Assembly: GCA_000231825.2 (NCBI GenBank)
Contig: JH720341.1
Span: 263,766-327,765, forward strand
Direction of reading: 5' to 3'
DNA from: Tetrahymena elliotti 4EA
Taxonomy: Eukaryota; Ciliophora; Oligohymenophorea; Hymenostomatida; Tetrahymenidae
Length of the DNA: 64,000 nucleotides
In this document: positions 35,948 through 48,472 of the stretch, piece after piece
Layout of the letters: each line of letters begins with the position of its first letter
How positions within the stretch are numbered: the stretch's first letter is position 1
Made by a program: the position numbers and the translations under genes
Notes under the pieces: model-generated
What the model saw: only the letters and a program-made list of their open reading frames with translations
The model's database searches: none
What the model was told of the DNA's origin: nothing

Positions 35948-38018
35948 ATGAAATAAACAACAAAACCTTAATCAAGTAGTAAAATTTATTTAAAATTAGC
36001 TTTTTTTTTAAATTTTATTCATATTTAGAAAATAGTATTAATAGCTATTTGGATCTCAACATAAACGACCCAGATTTAGAATACTTAGATGAAGATTTCT
36101 TTAAATTTCTTGAGAAAAATAGAGGGCTTATTAATAAATTTAATTAAAATTACCCTTCATGGAGAAATTCTAATAGCAAAAGATCAGAATCATAAAAAAG
36201 AATTACATAAATACCATCTAAATTATCAAAGCTATAAAATAGTAATAATATAAATATGCCTTCTAAATTAACTACACCAAGTAGCTCAACAAATAGTTCA
36301 AGTTAAAATTCTTCTGTGAGTTCTACCTACAAAAGGATTCCATCATGTGGGAATATATCAAGTAAAAGAGATTAATATAAAAAATATATTGGAAAAATAA
36401 AGCATTTCATTTGAAATTAAAAATTGGTTAATCTCTACTAATTTTTTGTTTATTTTTAAATAGTTAACGAATCGAAATCAACAACTTTCTTTCGCAAACC
36501 TACAAAAACTAATTTACCTGCAATTTAGCTTCAATAAATTAATAAAATAAATGATGAAAATAGTTAAGATAAATCTGATTAAGAAGCAACAGCAAGGATG
36601 AAAAGTAAATAAAAACACTCAAAATTTAAATTGCTAATATTTCTTCTATTTTGAAGTTTAAAAGGAGGACATAAAACCTTAAGTTTCTTGTAAAGCTTGG
36701 GGTATTTACAAGGAAGAAGATGCATCTTTAATTTAGGGAGAAAATACATATGAAATAAGAGAAATGGCATCAATAACTAAAATAATGACATGCCTAGTTT
36801 CTTTAAAACTTGCTAAGAAATTTGACATTAATATTTCTGAAATATACTTTAGTGTCTCTAAAACAGCAGTATTAATTTTATTTTAATTTAGTTCTACTTT
36901 TTCTTAATTTTAACTAAAACACATTTTTAATACCACCAGTATCTCTTAAAAACAAATAATCTTTCTTTAGATATTACTGTCTCAATTATAATTTGGAAAA
37001 TAGATCTAAAAAGTAAAAATTTATTTAAAAAAAAATTATTGCAAAATTGAGAAGGTTTATTTCCAATTTTTTTAATTTAAGCTTTTTAATAAACAAATTA
37101 AAATTTATTTATTTTAACTTTAAGTCAAGTTTAATTTGAAAAAACAGATTTTTATCAAAAAATTTCAGAATTTATATTAAATTTGAATAACTATAATTAT
37201 TCAATTTTAAAATAAAAAAAAATAAGTTTATTGGATTTTTTTGTTAGGTTTTTTATTTTAAATATATTAAATTTATATTGTATCAATTAATTTTTAATTT
37301 TATTTATAAGATAAATGTAAATGGCACCACTGCTTGCCTAGATGCTAATTAATGGTATACAATTGAGGATTTACTTTATGGGCTGATGTTACCTAGTGGA
37401 AACGATGCAGCTATTTGCTTAGCTGAAAATTTTGGGTGCCTTTTGTATTTTGAAAGTATTGGATAAAGCAAATTATTTACAGAGATATAAAGTGTAGATG
37501 TTAGAGATGATTAATATGTTTCTGATTATTAAAGATTCTTTTTGAAAGAAATGAATAAAATTTGTACATAATTTCTTTTAAGATGCACTCAATTTGCAAA
37601 TCCTCATGGATTGACAAATAAACTTAATAAATCTAACTGTAATGATCTAGCTAAACTTACATATAAAGCTATGAAATGGAGGATCTTTAGAAAGATAGTT
37701 TAGACTAAGACTTATGCATCAAAATATAAAATGATTAATGATCAAACTCAAGAAGTTACTTATGGGACTAATTTTTGGAAAAACACTAATAAACTTTTAG
37801 ATCAAGGTTTTTTAGGAGTAAAAACAGGAATAACTACTTCAGCAGGATCCTGCCTAAGTTCATTTTATTCAAATTATGTTCCTTCATTATAAAAAACAAT
37901 ATCAATGATAGTTATAGTCTTAGGAGGATCTAAACCTGATGATAGATTTGATGATACTCAGTCAATTATAGATTGCTATATAAAATAGCTTGAAGAATTA
38001 TAAAAATCTAAAATTTGA
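35948..38018 (+). CDS. Penicillin-binding-protein-type serine peptidase (family S11, D-Ala-D-Ala carboxypeptidase-like)
   Basis: All three active-site motifs of the S11/PBP fold are present in order: SITK in [18 protein letters not shown] (SxxK, nucleophile Ser and Lys), SGN in [20 protein letters not shown] (SxN), and KTG in [16 protein letters not shown]. The family's NPHG block is also there ([17 protein letters not shown]). The start at 35948 (MKQTTKPQSS) and an early intron (about 35979-36032) give an Asn/Ser-rich N-terminal extension of about 180 residues with no signal peptide ([20 protein letters not shown]). Bacterial S11 enzymes are exported and trim peptidoglycan, so this is either cytosolic or targeted unusually. 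A 442-bp intron (36869-37310) separates SxxK from SxN. Spliceosomal introns and ciliate Gln codons show that it is a resident nuclear gene, not contamination. The substrate is unknown. Confidence 0.9.
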
Positions 38019-38797
38019 AAACATTTTAAAATTAATTATAAAAAATTCTTAATAAAAATTTGTAAATATATTTTATTTATTCTTTTATGTCTTAAAAAAA
38101 AGGTTCAGCATAAATTAAATCAACATTTAGATATTTTAGATAAATGTTTACATTGAAATACATTTTTTATCATGATTTATTATTACTATTTTATTATCAA
38201 ATAAAATATTTGATACCAAAATAAACTTTGGGATTTTGTATACCCATTTTAACATTTTTTTCCATTCTCTACAGATGACTAATTGATTTCTTGTTAAATA
38301 AAAATAATTATTATTTGATGATCAAATAACTTTTAAAAGTATTGCTGCTATTAAAATTATCTTTAAAAAATAATCTTAAGAAATACTAAACATTTGATAA
38401 AAATTTGAGTTAGTATAGATTAAGAAGTTTATATCATTTAGATTGAATATAGAGGAATAATGATGCATTTTAATATCTTATTACATGTAAATTTAATTTA
38501 TTAATAAATGTTTGGTTTTGAATTGAATTTTTTATCTTTAAACAAATTAAATCTATTTTAAAGAATGATTAGACTGCACTATATTTTTAATTATTTATTT
38601 ATTTACATATTATATAAAATGCTATTTATTTAATCTCTTAAAGTTAAATTTTTTTACTGTTTTTTTTATTTAAAATTTCTTCTATTTTATTATGATCAAT
38701 CAAGATTTGAAAATCAAATTTTATGTAAGTCAGTAATTAAGTTAAGCTTTAATACTGTAAATAATATAAATTAGAAAGTTAGAATTCTTTTATTTAT
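38019..38797. other. Convergent intergenic region
   Basis: About 780 bp between the 3' ends of the S11 peptidase and kinase genes. AT-rich with no gene seen. Confidence 0.55.
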
Positions 38798-39865
38798 TCA
38801 AGAGTTATTTTCATTCTATAACCAAGGATGGTTTATCACCTACATTATGCTATATCTTTCTTTAGGATTATGGCATAACATATTTTAAAGTAAGTCTTTT
38901 AAATTTTCTATTCTATAATTTTAATCTCTTACTTTTTCTTACTTTTCTATTTCTATCAGTATGTCTTTAAAATTCATCCAAAATGAGCCATAAGAATTTT
39001 AATTTTCTAGATATTGATATATTTCATCTTCATAAAATGCCCCCTCTTAGGTTTTAAATGGTAAAACACTAAAAACCATAACAAATATACTCATACCAAA
39101 AGCAAATATATCAGTCTTACTTTCATCTATATAGTAATTATTATACAAATTTGTTAGTGTTTTTTTACTATTACTTGAAATATAATTATTGACTATTTAT
39201 ATGAGTTCAGGAGCCATATATTCCCTACATCTATATTTCCATTTAGAATATAAATCTGATGAGTAAATTATAGATTTTTCCTATTACTTAGCATATCCAA
39301 AATCTGCAAGTTTGAAAAGGTTCTAATCAAACATGATTATGTTTTCTGGCTTTATATCATTATGGGATATATTTAATTAGTCATGTAAGTAATGCAAAGC
39401 TAGCGCTACTTGCTTAGTACAAGTTCTTACTTCATTTAAATCAACATTTTCTAATGTAGAATGATCCTTTCTAAATGTTCGATCATACATATCACAAATA
39501 CCTTTTTCTAATTTGAAATAACAACTTTTAGAGTTACTTTTCAATTCACTTGATAGCTTAATTATATTTGGGTGAGAAAGTTAGCTGAGAAAGTAATACT
39601 CGTTTTCAAGTAAATAACATTACTTTGTATGATAATCCAACTGTCGATGTAGAGTTTCTTTCAAGAAGAGTTAGGGGTTTTATTACTAAATGTTTTAAAA
39701 TGTATTTTAATTTTGCTGAGTTTCTTCCAGAATTAATTACTGCTACTTATCATGAATATCTATATTAGAATTTAGCTTTTTTTTTTATAGGATTTTCTAT
39801 ATTTTTGAGTCTTACTAATTTTAGAAAACTATATTTTACTGAAATTCGTAGGAAATGTTTAGCAT
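38798..39865 (-). CDS. Divergent protein kinase, intronless
   Basis: 355 residues in one exon from ATG 39865 (MLNISYEFQQNIVFQNQQDS) to TGA 38798-38800. The C-lobe is clear: YLHDQLNISHNDIKPENIIM (catalytic loop, HND instead of HRD, with Asp and Asn kept), LFKLADFGYAKQQ (DFG), KYRCREYMAPELIQ (APE), TDIFAFGMSIFVMV (helix F Asp), and RYSIMQVINHPWL (end of domain). The N-lobe is poor. The first 100 residues are Gln-rich, no glycine-rich loop is seen, and the VAIK Lys is uncertain (perhaps in LFLKETLHRQ). Helix C is recognisable before YYFLSQLSHPNIIKL, with LENE. The Arg-to-Asn change in HRD and the weak N-lobe suggest low or atypical activity. It could be an alternative class such as the ULK/CAMK-like ciliate expansions. 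Confidence 0.85.
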
Positions 39866-41252
39866 ATTTAAGAAAGATGTAAAGAAAATAAATGATCTTA
39901 TGATAGAATTTTGTTTGAAAAATATAGGAATTCAATCACTTTTTTGATTTATTCTATAATAAATTAAATTTTTTCTACTGTTTGTTTTATTTTGATTTAT
40001 CAAATTGATTTGCTTGTTTATTAATACTTACTTTGATTAAATTCTTACTTTTACTTTATTAAATCGAACAGTATTAATTCATAACTTAGAGAATATTCAT
40101 TTGTAATTAATTCATACCAATCATTTAAACACAATAATACTGCTTCCTATTAGTTATTGATGACCTATTAATAGAAACCACAACTTAATTATTGTTAAAA
40201 AATGTATTTTTGATTCATAATAATTCTAAAATTAATTTTCATTTTTTTTAGATCTAAATAATAAATTATTTTTCATTCTAATTTAAAAAAAATATTTTTA
40301 TTTAAACAAATTGTTTTAAATTAAACTCTTAAAATTATAGGGTTAAATTAATTTTTCTCCACAAAAGCTAATAATTATGAATTATTTAATTTAATTCAAA
40401 TTAAATATTTAGTTAACATTTATTGATGATAGAGCAGTTGCATTAATTGATTATGCATCATAAATAGTTTTCAGACTATAATATTAAATAAATTAAAAAA
40501 TTTCAAATTAATTTTTACTCAGTAAATGCTAATACTTTTAAGTTATTTTATTTATTTCAAGAGGATATGCTGTGATTTTTCATGATTCAATTTTTTAAAA
40601 AAATAGTTGAATTAGAATTGAATTAATATATGAATTAGAATATGTTAATTTTAATATAAATAGAAGAGTATTTAATATTACATTTAAAAAAGGTAAATTT
40701 ATGTATAAAATTGTTTGAAGTTTAGAAGTGAAAAAAAATCTTTTGTAAATTAAATTAAAAAAAATATAAAATAGACTTGAAGTTTTAATCACTTTCCTAA
40801 ATTTACACTAATTATTTACAATTAAATTTTTTTTTAATATTTCATTTTACATAAAAATATGTAAATTAAAACTTAAAAAGAAGGTTGAAAATATTTTTAA
40901 ATTCGATAAATTACCAATATATTAGTACATCAATTATGTGTCTTAAAATTCAAGGTAACTCTAGCAAATAAGTTAAAAAATATTGATGGATTTTTTATGA
41001 TACCAGTAAAAAGCATAATATTAACGCAGAGATAATTCTACTTTGATTTGTAATTTATGTTTTGATTAAAAACCATACTCATAATGATTATATATTTAAT
41101 ATCTATTCATTCAATATTTATAATATTAATTAAAACAAAAATTTGTAAGATTAACTTATATTAAAAGATAGATTGCTTATCTTTTTAATCAATCTTTTAG
41201 CAAATAGATTTGGTACTACAAACAAGCAAACTAAAAAAAAATAACTTCAATC
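39866..41252. promoter_or_regulatory. Divergent intergenic region, about 1.4 kb
   Basis: Lies between the kinase (minus) and second CNBD gene (plus) starts. AT-rich throughout; short ORFs here (for example at about 40595-40792) have no support. No RNA gene or repeat seen. Confidence 0.55.
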
Positions 41253-44111
41253 ATGAATTTATCAAGCCTAAGTGAAGAGGAAATACAATAAATTTAATAT
41301 GTAAATATTTCCTATTTTGTGAATAAGATTTTAATTTATTTATATTATAGAAGTAAATTGCTATCATAAAAAAATCTGCAGCTGAAAGAAGTGAAAAAGA
41401 TGTTTAGCTCCTTATGTAGGCAACAGAAAACATTCAATTTTTTAAAAGCTATTGTAATGACCCTTCATTCAAAACTATTCATAGATAGTGCTGTGTGAAT
41501 ATGGAATATGACTTTGTTAAAAAGGGTGAATGGGTTTTTGAAATAGGTAAAATATTACCAACTTGATGCATTATTTAACATATTTTATAAATCTAGATAG
41601 CATAGGAGAGAAGTTTTATATCATCTTAAAAGGGACAGTATCTATTTGGATATATCCACCAGGTGAAGCAGTTAAAAATAAAAATCAGCTCATCTAAGTA
41701 AAAACCTTGGGATTTGGTTAAAGTTTTGGTGAGCTTTCATTAATAAGTAAAAAGCCTAGATTAGCTTCTATTAAAGCTGATGAAGATTGTCATTTTGCAA
41801 TATTGGAAGCTTAACCCTTTAAGTAGATTTTATTGGATTCAGAAAATGAAAAACTTTTAAAAGAAATGGGATTTTTTGCAGAATTGCCACTATTTCAAAC
41901 TTGGAATTTCAATCTCATTAAGCAAATATATTTGAATTCTATTTAAAAATCATACAAAAGAGGTGAAAGAATTTTTAGTTAAGGTGATTCCCCTGATAAA
42001 ATTTTCATTGTGAGCAGTGGATAATACACAGTAATTAATTGATTTGGAGTATAAATAAATATATTTTAACTTAAACATATTAGATATACAAGGAAGTTGA
42101 TATTGACTGTATAGGAGATGAAAAATACATAATGAAACCTGAAGATGATTTATTTAAACAGCTTGAAGGAAATAACCTTAAATCAAGTCGTCCTCCTCAA
42201 AAAAAGCTCCATTAAGTAAATTTGATTGTTATTACAATTATTCATCTGCTAAATGATAGAATAATATGCAAAATTATATTAAATTGAAGGATTTTCACAC
42301 ATTTATATTTTAAATTTGTAAACCAAAAAAAGATCGTAAATCTAGCAGCTCATGAGCTATTTGGTGAGGAAGATATTTTAAATAAAGAAATTCGTAGAAC
42401 ATTTACTGTTGTTTGCTAGGAAGAAGGTCTTTTGCTGGAAATAAGTAAGAATGATCTGATATAAAGAATATGTTCTTAACGCTGCTCTTATGAGTATTTG
42501 TTAGAAAGACTTAAAATAAAATAAAATTTGATGAAACAAAGATTAGAAGTTATAACTACCTAATTAAAGAAAAACACATATAATTAGTATGAAGATACTT
42601 TTTAAAAAATGAGAGTAAAAAGCCCTTTGAAGAAAAAGATAAAAGATATGTTATACAATAATGAAAATACTTTACATTCAACTTCAACTGGAGTCTTTTA
42701 AAGAAAGTTTAATTAAGAAGAACTCAGAAAATACAATAAGAAGTTTGATGAAGAATTAGAAAAAAGAAAAATAGAAGAGAACAAAAAGCCAGAGTTTCTC
42801 AATATATCTACAAAGCTTTTTATTCATAAGCTTCAGTACTAATTTAACACAAAGCTTGGATCAGATAAGAGAATAAAATAACTAAAAGATCATGTTAAGC
42901 GTAACAGCATAATTGAGCTAATACCATCTAAACTAGGAAGTGTTCCAACATTAAAAGAATTGAGAGAAGAATATGAAGAAGAATTACCTAAAGTAGTTAA
43001 TAAAGCAACTCTCAATTACTTCATTAAGAAAATTAATAAAATTAAATAAAAATCAACAAGTTAAGAAGAAGAAGCAACCTCTTTAAGCAATATTAAATCA
43101 CTAAACTAAATTCCTTAAATTGAAAAAATATAAACAAAGTAATATAAAACCTTTTAAAATTTTAGAAAAAACGTTTTAAATGATTCTAATTCTAGATTGG
43201 AAGAGGACACATTAAAAATATCCAAATAGAATTTTGCTGAACCTATAATCAAATCCTTGAACTTTTTGCAAGCAGCACAAGATGATTTTTGCCCTTCAAA
43301 AAGCAGTTCAAGAGATTCAATTAATGAAAAAAGTGAGCAAAATTTATTTTTAACAGATAACAAGGACAGTTAAGAGCAAAAACAAAAACAAAGTTAATAA
43401 AAATTTTCAGTAAGCAGCAGAGAGATAAATTAACTAAATCAATATTCATCACAACACTAAAATATAATTAAACTCTTAAATGAAACTTATGCTTAGTAAA
43501 ATGATAATTAATCATCTGAAAGTTCAAAAATAAATTCTCGTAAATACTCTGCTCAATCTATTACTTAAGATGAAAGAAATTCAACTTTATAATTTATAGA
43601 TCAAACACACTTTGTAAAAGATAGAGTTACAAAATCTTCTTCTTAGCTTCAAAGAAAATAAAATAAAAAAGTAAATATTAGACCTTAATTTGATAATAAA
43701 CGAGACAGATACTTCTTAAATTCTGCTTAATCAGTTAGAAATTTAAATTCTGATAAAAATCTATTTCACACCATCTCATACAAGTCTCCATCTTTAGTTT
43801 ACAAAAACATTTTAAATTCACCACTTTAATTACCTCAGAAAAATGAATAAAAACAATTGTAAGATTTGTAATCATCCCTTTCAAAGGAATAAATTAGCAA
43901 AAGCTCCTTAAATTCACAGTTAAAAACAACTAAACAAAACTAATCTACTTCTTCATCTACTAACTTTAAGCAAAATAAACCATAAATATAACTAGAAAAC
44001 TATTTTAATCAAAAACCAACTACTAATTTCATAATTACTAATACTAACAAATCAGTATCAAATAGCTTATCTATAAGCCCAGTTAAAAAGAAAAGAATAA
44101 TTTACATTTGA
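41253..44111 (+). CDS. Cyclic-nucleotide-binding-domain protein, paralogue of the 31-35 kb gene
   Basis: ATG at 41253 (MNLSSLSEEEIQQIQY), intron, then EKDVQLLMQATENIQFFKSY and CCVNMEYDFVKKGEWVFEIG. The first CNBD continues with GEKFYIILKGTVSIWIYPPG and GQSFGELSLISKKPRLASI, keeping the Glu and Arg that hold the cyclic phosphate. A second CNBD starts at NFNLIKQIYLNSIQKSYKRG (RIFSQGDSPDKIFIVSSGQY) and resumes after introns with NLAAHELFGEEDILNKEIRR, TFTVVCQEEGLLLEISKND. Its cassette lacks the usual PRxA, so it may not bind nucleotide. The long C-terminus (about 42600-44111) is Lys/Ser/Gln-rich with QLKDHVKRNSIIELIPSKL and ends ...SPVKKKRIIYI. It has the same domain order as the other CNBD gene and an intron at the same EIG codon. 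A regulatory role in cAMP/cGMP signalling is likely; no catalytic domain is present. Confidence 0.86.
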
Positions 44112-44608
44112 AGCATACATAATTTATTTAATTATAAATTTTCTGTTTATCTGTGTTGAATTCTTTGTTCAAAAATACATTTTTAATCAATTTTATTAGT
44201 AAAAATTTTATTCCATAAAATTCATCAAAATTCTTTTCAAAAATAACAAAATTTATTTTGTAAAAATTAAAGAAAAAAATAATATTCATTTTAAAATATT
44301 GAAAGATAGATAAATTTGATTGTTCAAAGCTTGGATAAAAGCAATTAAGTTAAATATAATTTTTGAGCGCAAGTTAATCAGATTTAAAAAGTATTACACC
44401 TAGCCAGAGTTTATCAAACATTTATTGACTTTTATTTCTTATTGTGGATTTTGTTTCAAAGTGAAATTCGATTAGACGATGATTAGGATTTTTTATTAAA
44501 AATAAAATATCTGTCTAATTTATTTAATTAGTTATTTTTAATTAAAAAAATTGGCAAAAAGATATTTCAGATAAAAACAAATACTCAAATCGTTACATTA
44601 ATAATAAA
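44112..44608. other. Intergenic, AT-rich
   Basis: About 500 bp between two plus-strand genes; should include the promoter of the helical-repeat gene. Nothing else seen. Confidence 0.5.
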
Positions 44609-47600
44609 ATGGAAAATAATCTAAGTGATTCAATTAAATTGACTTTTAAATAAGATTTAAGTACTTCATAGTTTTTAAGTACTTTTCATTCTATTTCTCA
44701 ATAAGATTTAATTGAGATTTTAGTTGATGCTGTCATTAAAGAATCATCTATCTAGGGGGCTATTTACTTGTTTGACATCATTGATCTTTTAGATGAATAA
44801 TAAAAGAAAGCATAATGTGAAGTTTTGTTCATTAAGGCAATGAAAAACTTCAAAGAAAATGGATCACATAATATAGAAACTCTGGCTGAAATAATAGGAG
44901 CTCTTTTGAGAAGATTTAATAAATATTTATCAATAACACAGTCAGATATCTTTTAATTTATTTACTCTAAAAAAAAAGAAAAATTAATAGAAGGATTAAT
45001 TCTAATTAAAGCAATAACAAGCTTTAAGTAGGGGTATAGGTACTTCTCTTCTGATTCTGATAAATTATCTATTTTGTTATCTTAATCTGGATAAGCTAAT
45101 ATTCATTGTGAAAAAGAATTAATAGAGGCACTTTACAATGAATGGAACTCAGATTATGCCACTAAAGAAGGAAAACTTAAAAAGCAAAAGAGAAATCAAA
45201 ACAACAACAGTAATAGCAATAGCAAAGTTAAGTTACTAATAACTTGTTGCTTGATTTAGTTATAGAAAGCAATGAATGAAAAAATTAAAAAAAAAATATA
45301 CATTCTTGTGCTGTAATAATTATCATAAGAAAAGTATTTAGAGGAAGATAAAGACTTGCTCTATAATTATTTAATGTTTCTAAAGAGTGGTGAAAAAGCT
45401 TTTTACTAACTTAGAGAGAAAGAAATCTTAAAAAAATTGGACAAACTTTTTTAATTAATTGAGATTGATTAATTTATTGAATAAAAAGAAGAACTTTTGA
45501 TTTAAAATACTTAAGATCCAACATAATCTTAGCAGATAAAATTGGAAAAATAAATTTATTAATAAAATAAAAATATGGCAATCAAACTCTACTAAATCAC
45601 TTTGAATGAAATTTTGAAAAACTTTAAAAAAGGCTTCATACCTGAAATGATTAATAGCATGTTTTCTTTATGTGAACATTTAGATATCATAACTGAAGAA
45701 CCAGAAAAGAGTAATTAAGTAGTAGAATTTAAGTACAATGTTGAAGGTCTAACTCAAACTGAGAAAAGAACATTTGTAAATGAACAAGTTTTCAAATAAA
45801 TCTTGAGTAATTTGAAAAAAGTTGAATAAGGAACTCCAAATAAACAAATTCCTAACCAAATAGACTACTCTTATAAAGAAGTAAGAATATTGAAAGGGAC
45901 ATATACTATGATCTTTTTTTGGATCAATTTCAATATAGACTATTTTCGTTAAATTGAGAATACTTTTTGCTAATCCTTAGCTTTTCACTTAAAAAATCCT
46001 TTCATTAAGTATTGTGTACTGAAATGCCTAGATAAATTAGTACACACAGCTTTTTATTTTATTTGTTATAATCATAAATATTTTATGGAAAGCTTAATAG
46101 ATGAATTACAAAATTTAACTAATTATTCAAGTACACATACAAGCCTTGTTTCAGGGATTATAGAAAATATATTTTTAAAATATGATTCAACTGTCTTTTT
46201 CATGATATAGTATGCACCTCGAGTATATTAAATATGCTTAAAGTAATTGCAAATATAAAATAGTAGCTCAAATGCTGGAGAATAATAATTTGAAGAATTT
46301 GTAAGTATCATTTGCAACATTCTTCGTATTGATAAGATAGAATATTACATTTCAGAATATTTTTAGTTGTCTAAAGAAGTTTTTTTCTCAAAATATGAGC
46401 ATTTAAATGATTAAGTTTTCAATCAAAATGATTAATAAGTTGAATTAAATAACTTGTCTAGTTTGAGTAGCTTGGCAAATATGTCTATGAAATCTGAAAG
46501 TTGTAGAGATGAGGATTTAGTTTTAAAAGTAAAAAATTTGCTAAAAAATTTTGCAAATTTCATTTTTGAAGGAAAATATAAAAATTCCTATGAAAAAAGA
46601 GCAAAAATTTATGATTTTTTTTCTAACATTGAATTAAAATTGTTCCAAGATAATAATCTAACTGATGAATTATTTTTGAAATTATTTACTACATTAATTG
46701 CTGACTTAAACATAAATACAAACTTTGTTGTTACTAAAAGTGGGCTAATGTAAGATGAAGATGGCTTTAATGATGATGACGATGGTTATGAAGAATAATA
46801 GGAATAAGAAGTTTAGATTACTTAACCAAGGGTTGAATTAGCTAATTTTAAAATTAAATCAATTGTTTTGCTTAGTAATTTAATAGAGTTATGCCCAAAA
46901 ATTGTTGTTGAACATAAAAAATTTGAAATTATGGAAAATATTATTAAAATTTTAGCTAATGAAAGAGAAGAATACACTATTATTCATTACACCTTTATCT
47001 CTGTTTCTTAAATGTTTACTAGTGTAAAATTATATTTTGAGCAATACTATCCAGAATTATACCTTTAAAAGGATTTACCTGAAGAAATGAGTATGTTATC
47101 ACAAGAAGCTAAAGTTGAATATGCTCCTCTATTTAAATTTTTGTTAGAACAAGCTTGCAAAGCTGAGTAATTAAATTATTAGGATGAATTTGAAGACATA
47201 AGTTTCTTATTATTCTAAAATATTAAAAAAATTGATAACCCAACAATAAGATCTTTTTTCTATTAAATATTTGATGGTATTAAAATATAAATGCAGAGAT
47301 CAAAACATTTATTGTAGCCTGAATTAGTCTAATGGCAATTACTAAGTCTTAAAAAACTTTATAAAGTATATCCAAAGATGATTTAAAAGAATTTTATAGA
47401 GGTATGGGGATTGCTTTTTGAAAAATTATTTCAATAAAAAGATCATGACAACTAATTTAATGAAAATAGTGCTTCAGAATGTTTTGAGAGTTTAGAAAAT
47501 TATAGTTATGATAATGTGTAAAATTAAGAAGAAGATTAAAGCTAATAACTTCATTCAAATCAAATGGAAGAGGAAGATGAAGAACAAGAAGAATAAGAGC

Positions 47601-48472
47601 AAGAGTAAGAATAAGAATAAGAATAAGAAGAACAAGAAGAAGAATAAGATGAAGATGAAGTAGAAGAAGAAGAAGAATAACTAGAGGAGTAAACTGATGA
47701 AAATTAAGTTTCAAATGAAAAAGATATTTTATTAGAAAAAAATCAAAATTTTGACATTTCTAAAATAGACAAACCAGCTGTTAATGAAATGATTGGTTGT
47801 TTGGCATCATTAGTAAAATATGATAAAAATGTATTTCTTGTTTTTAGAGATACATTTGATAAAGTAATTCTAAATTAGGAGTTCATGGAGTAAGAAATGG
47901 CTCAAAGAAATATCTCATTTTATCTAAGTGTCATTACAAGTTATTGTTTTGATATGATATAACCTGATATATTCAAAAAATATTATGAAATTGTAAGAAA
48001 TATTTCCAAATTTAATGAAAAAGTGGATGATTTAAATAAAAAAGGTATAATAGAAAATAACTAAATTACCTTAGTATTAATGACGGTCAAGCTAATAGAA
48101 AATAAATAATAAAATTAGTACACAAAAGAAGATTTAGCTCCCTTTTAAAAATTATTTACTTTAATACCTTTTGAAGGCGATTGCTAGGAGATGAAAAGGG
48201 TAGTAACAGTTTGTGAATTGTTATTAGATAAATATCCTTAAATAATTGAACAAAATCTTTATAATATAACAAAAGCAATCATATAAATGATAAATGACCC
48301 TGAAAAGTATAGAGTTAAAAGTAAAAATGAATATTTATATCTTAATTTTTATAAGAAATTAGAATAGATGTTTAACTAAGTTAAATCGATTACTTAATCT
48401 ATTATTAATTTAAATTCAGGAAATGTTTTTTATGAAAAATAAAAATTATTACAAAAATTAAATATTGTATGA
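44609..48472 (+). CDS. Large intronless helical-repeat protein, possibly importin-beta family
   Basis: 1287 residues in one frame with no TGA between ATG 44609 (MENNLSDSIKLTFKQDLSTS) and TGA 48470-48472. Repeated amphipathic helix pairs suggest HEAT repeats (IYLFDIIDLLDEQQKKAQCE; KVKNLLKNFANFIFEGKYKN). Near the C-terminus, PFQKLFTLIPFEGDCQEMKR followed by LLLDKYPQIIEQNLYNITKA resembles the late HEAT repeats of importin-5-type karyopherins (WLP...EE...LCDLIE..HP). Acidic inserts at about 46755-46815 (DDDDGYEEQQEQEVQ) and 47560-47710 would fit the acidic loops of such proteins. The second is an almost pure Glu/Gln tract built from GAA, TAA, CAA and GAG codons. The alternative is another HEAT scaffold, for example a condensin or phosphatase subunit. 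The CDS is certain; the family is tentative. Confidence 0.8.
47560..47710 (+). repeat. Glu/Gln low-complexity tract inside the helical-repeat CDS
   Basis: Simple-sequence run of gaa/gag with taa/tag/caa codons encoding alternating Glu and Gln, about 45 residues. In the standard code it would be riddled with stops; here it is open. Confidence 0.9.

Noticed and set aside
35948..38018. Bacterial contamination or class C beta-lactamase (LACTB) identity
   Set aside because: Introns and ciliate Gln codons exclude contamination; SxxK, SxN and KTG spacing and NPHG fit S11, while class C enzymes have YxN.
47457..47714. Minus-strand Leu-rich ORF that looks like a membrane protein
   Set aside because: It is the antisense of the Glu/Gln tract of the plus-strand helical-repeat gene.
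44609..48472. Pseudogene, because of hundreds of in-frame TAA and TAG
   Set aside because: Every gene in the window shows the same pattern and ends at TGA; this is the ciliate code, not decay.
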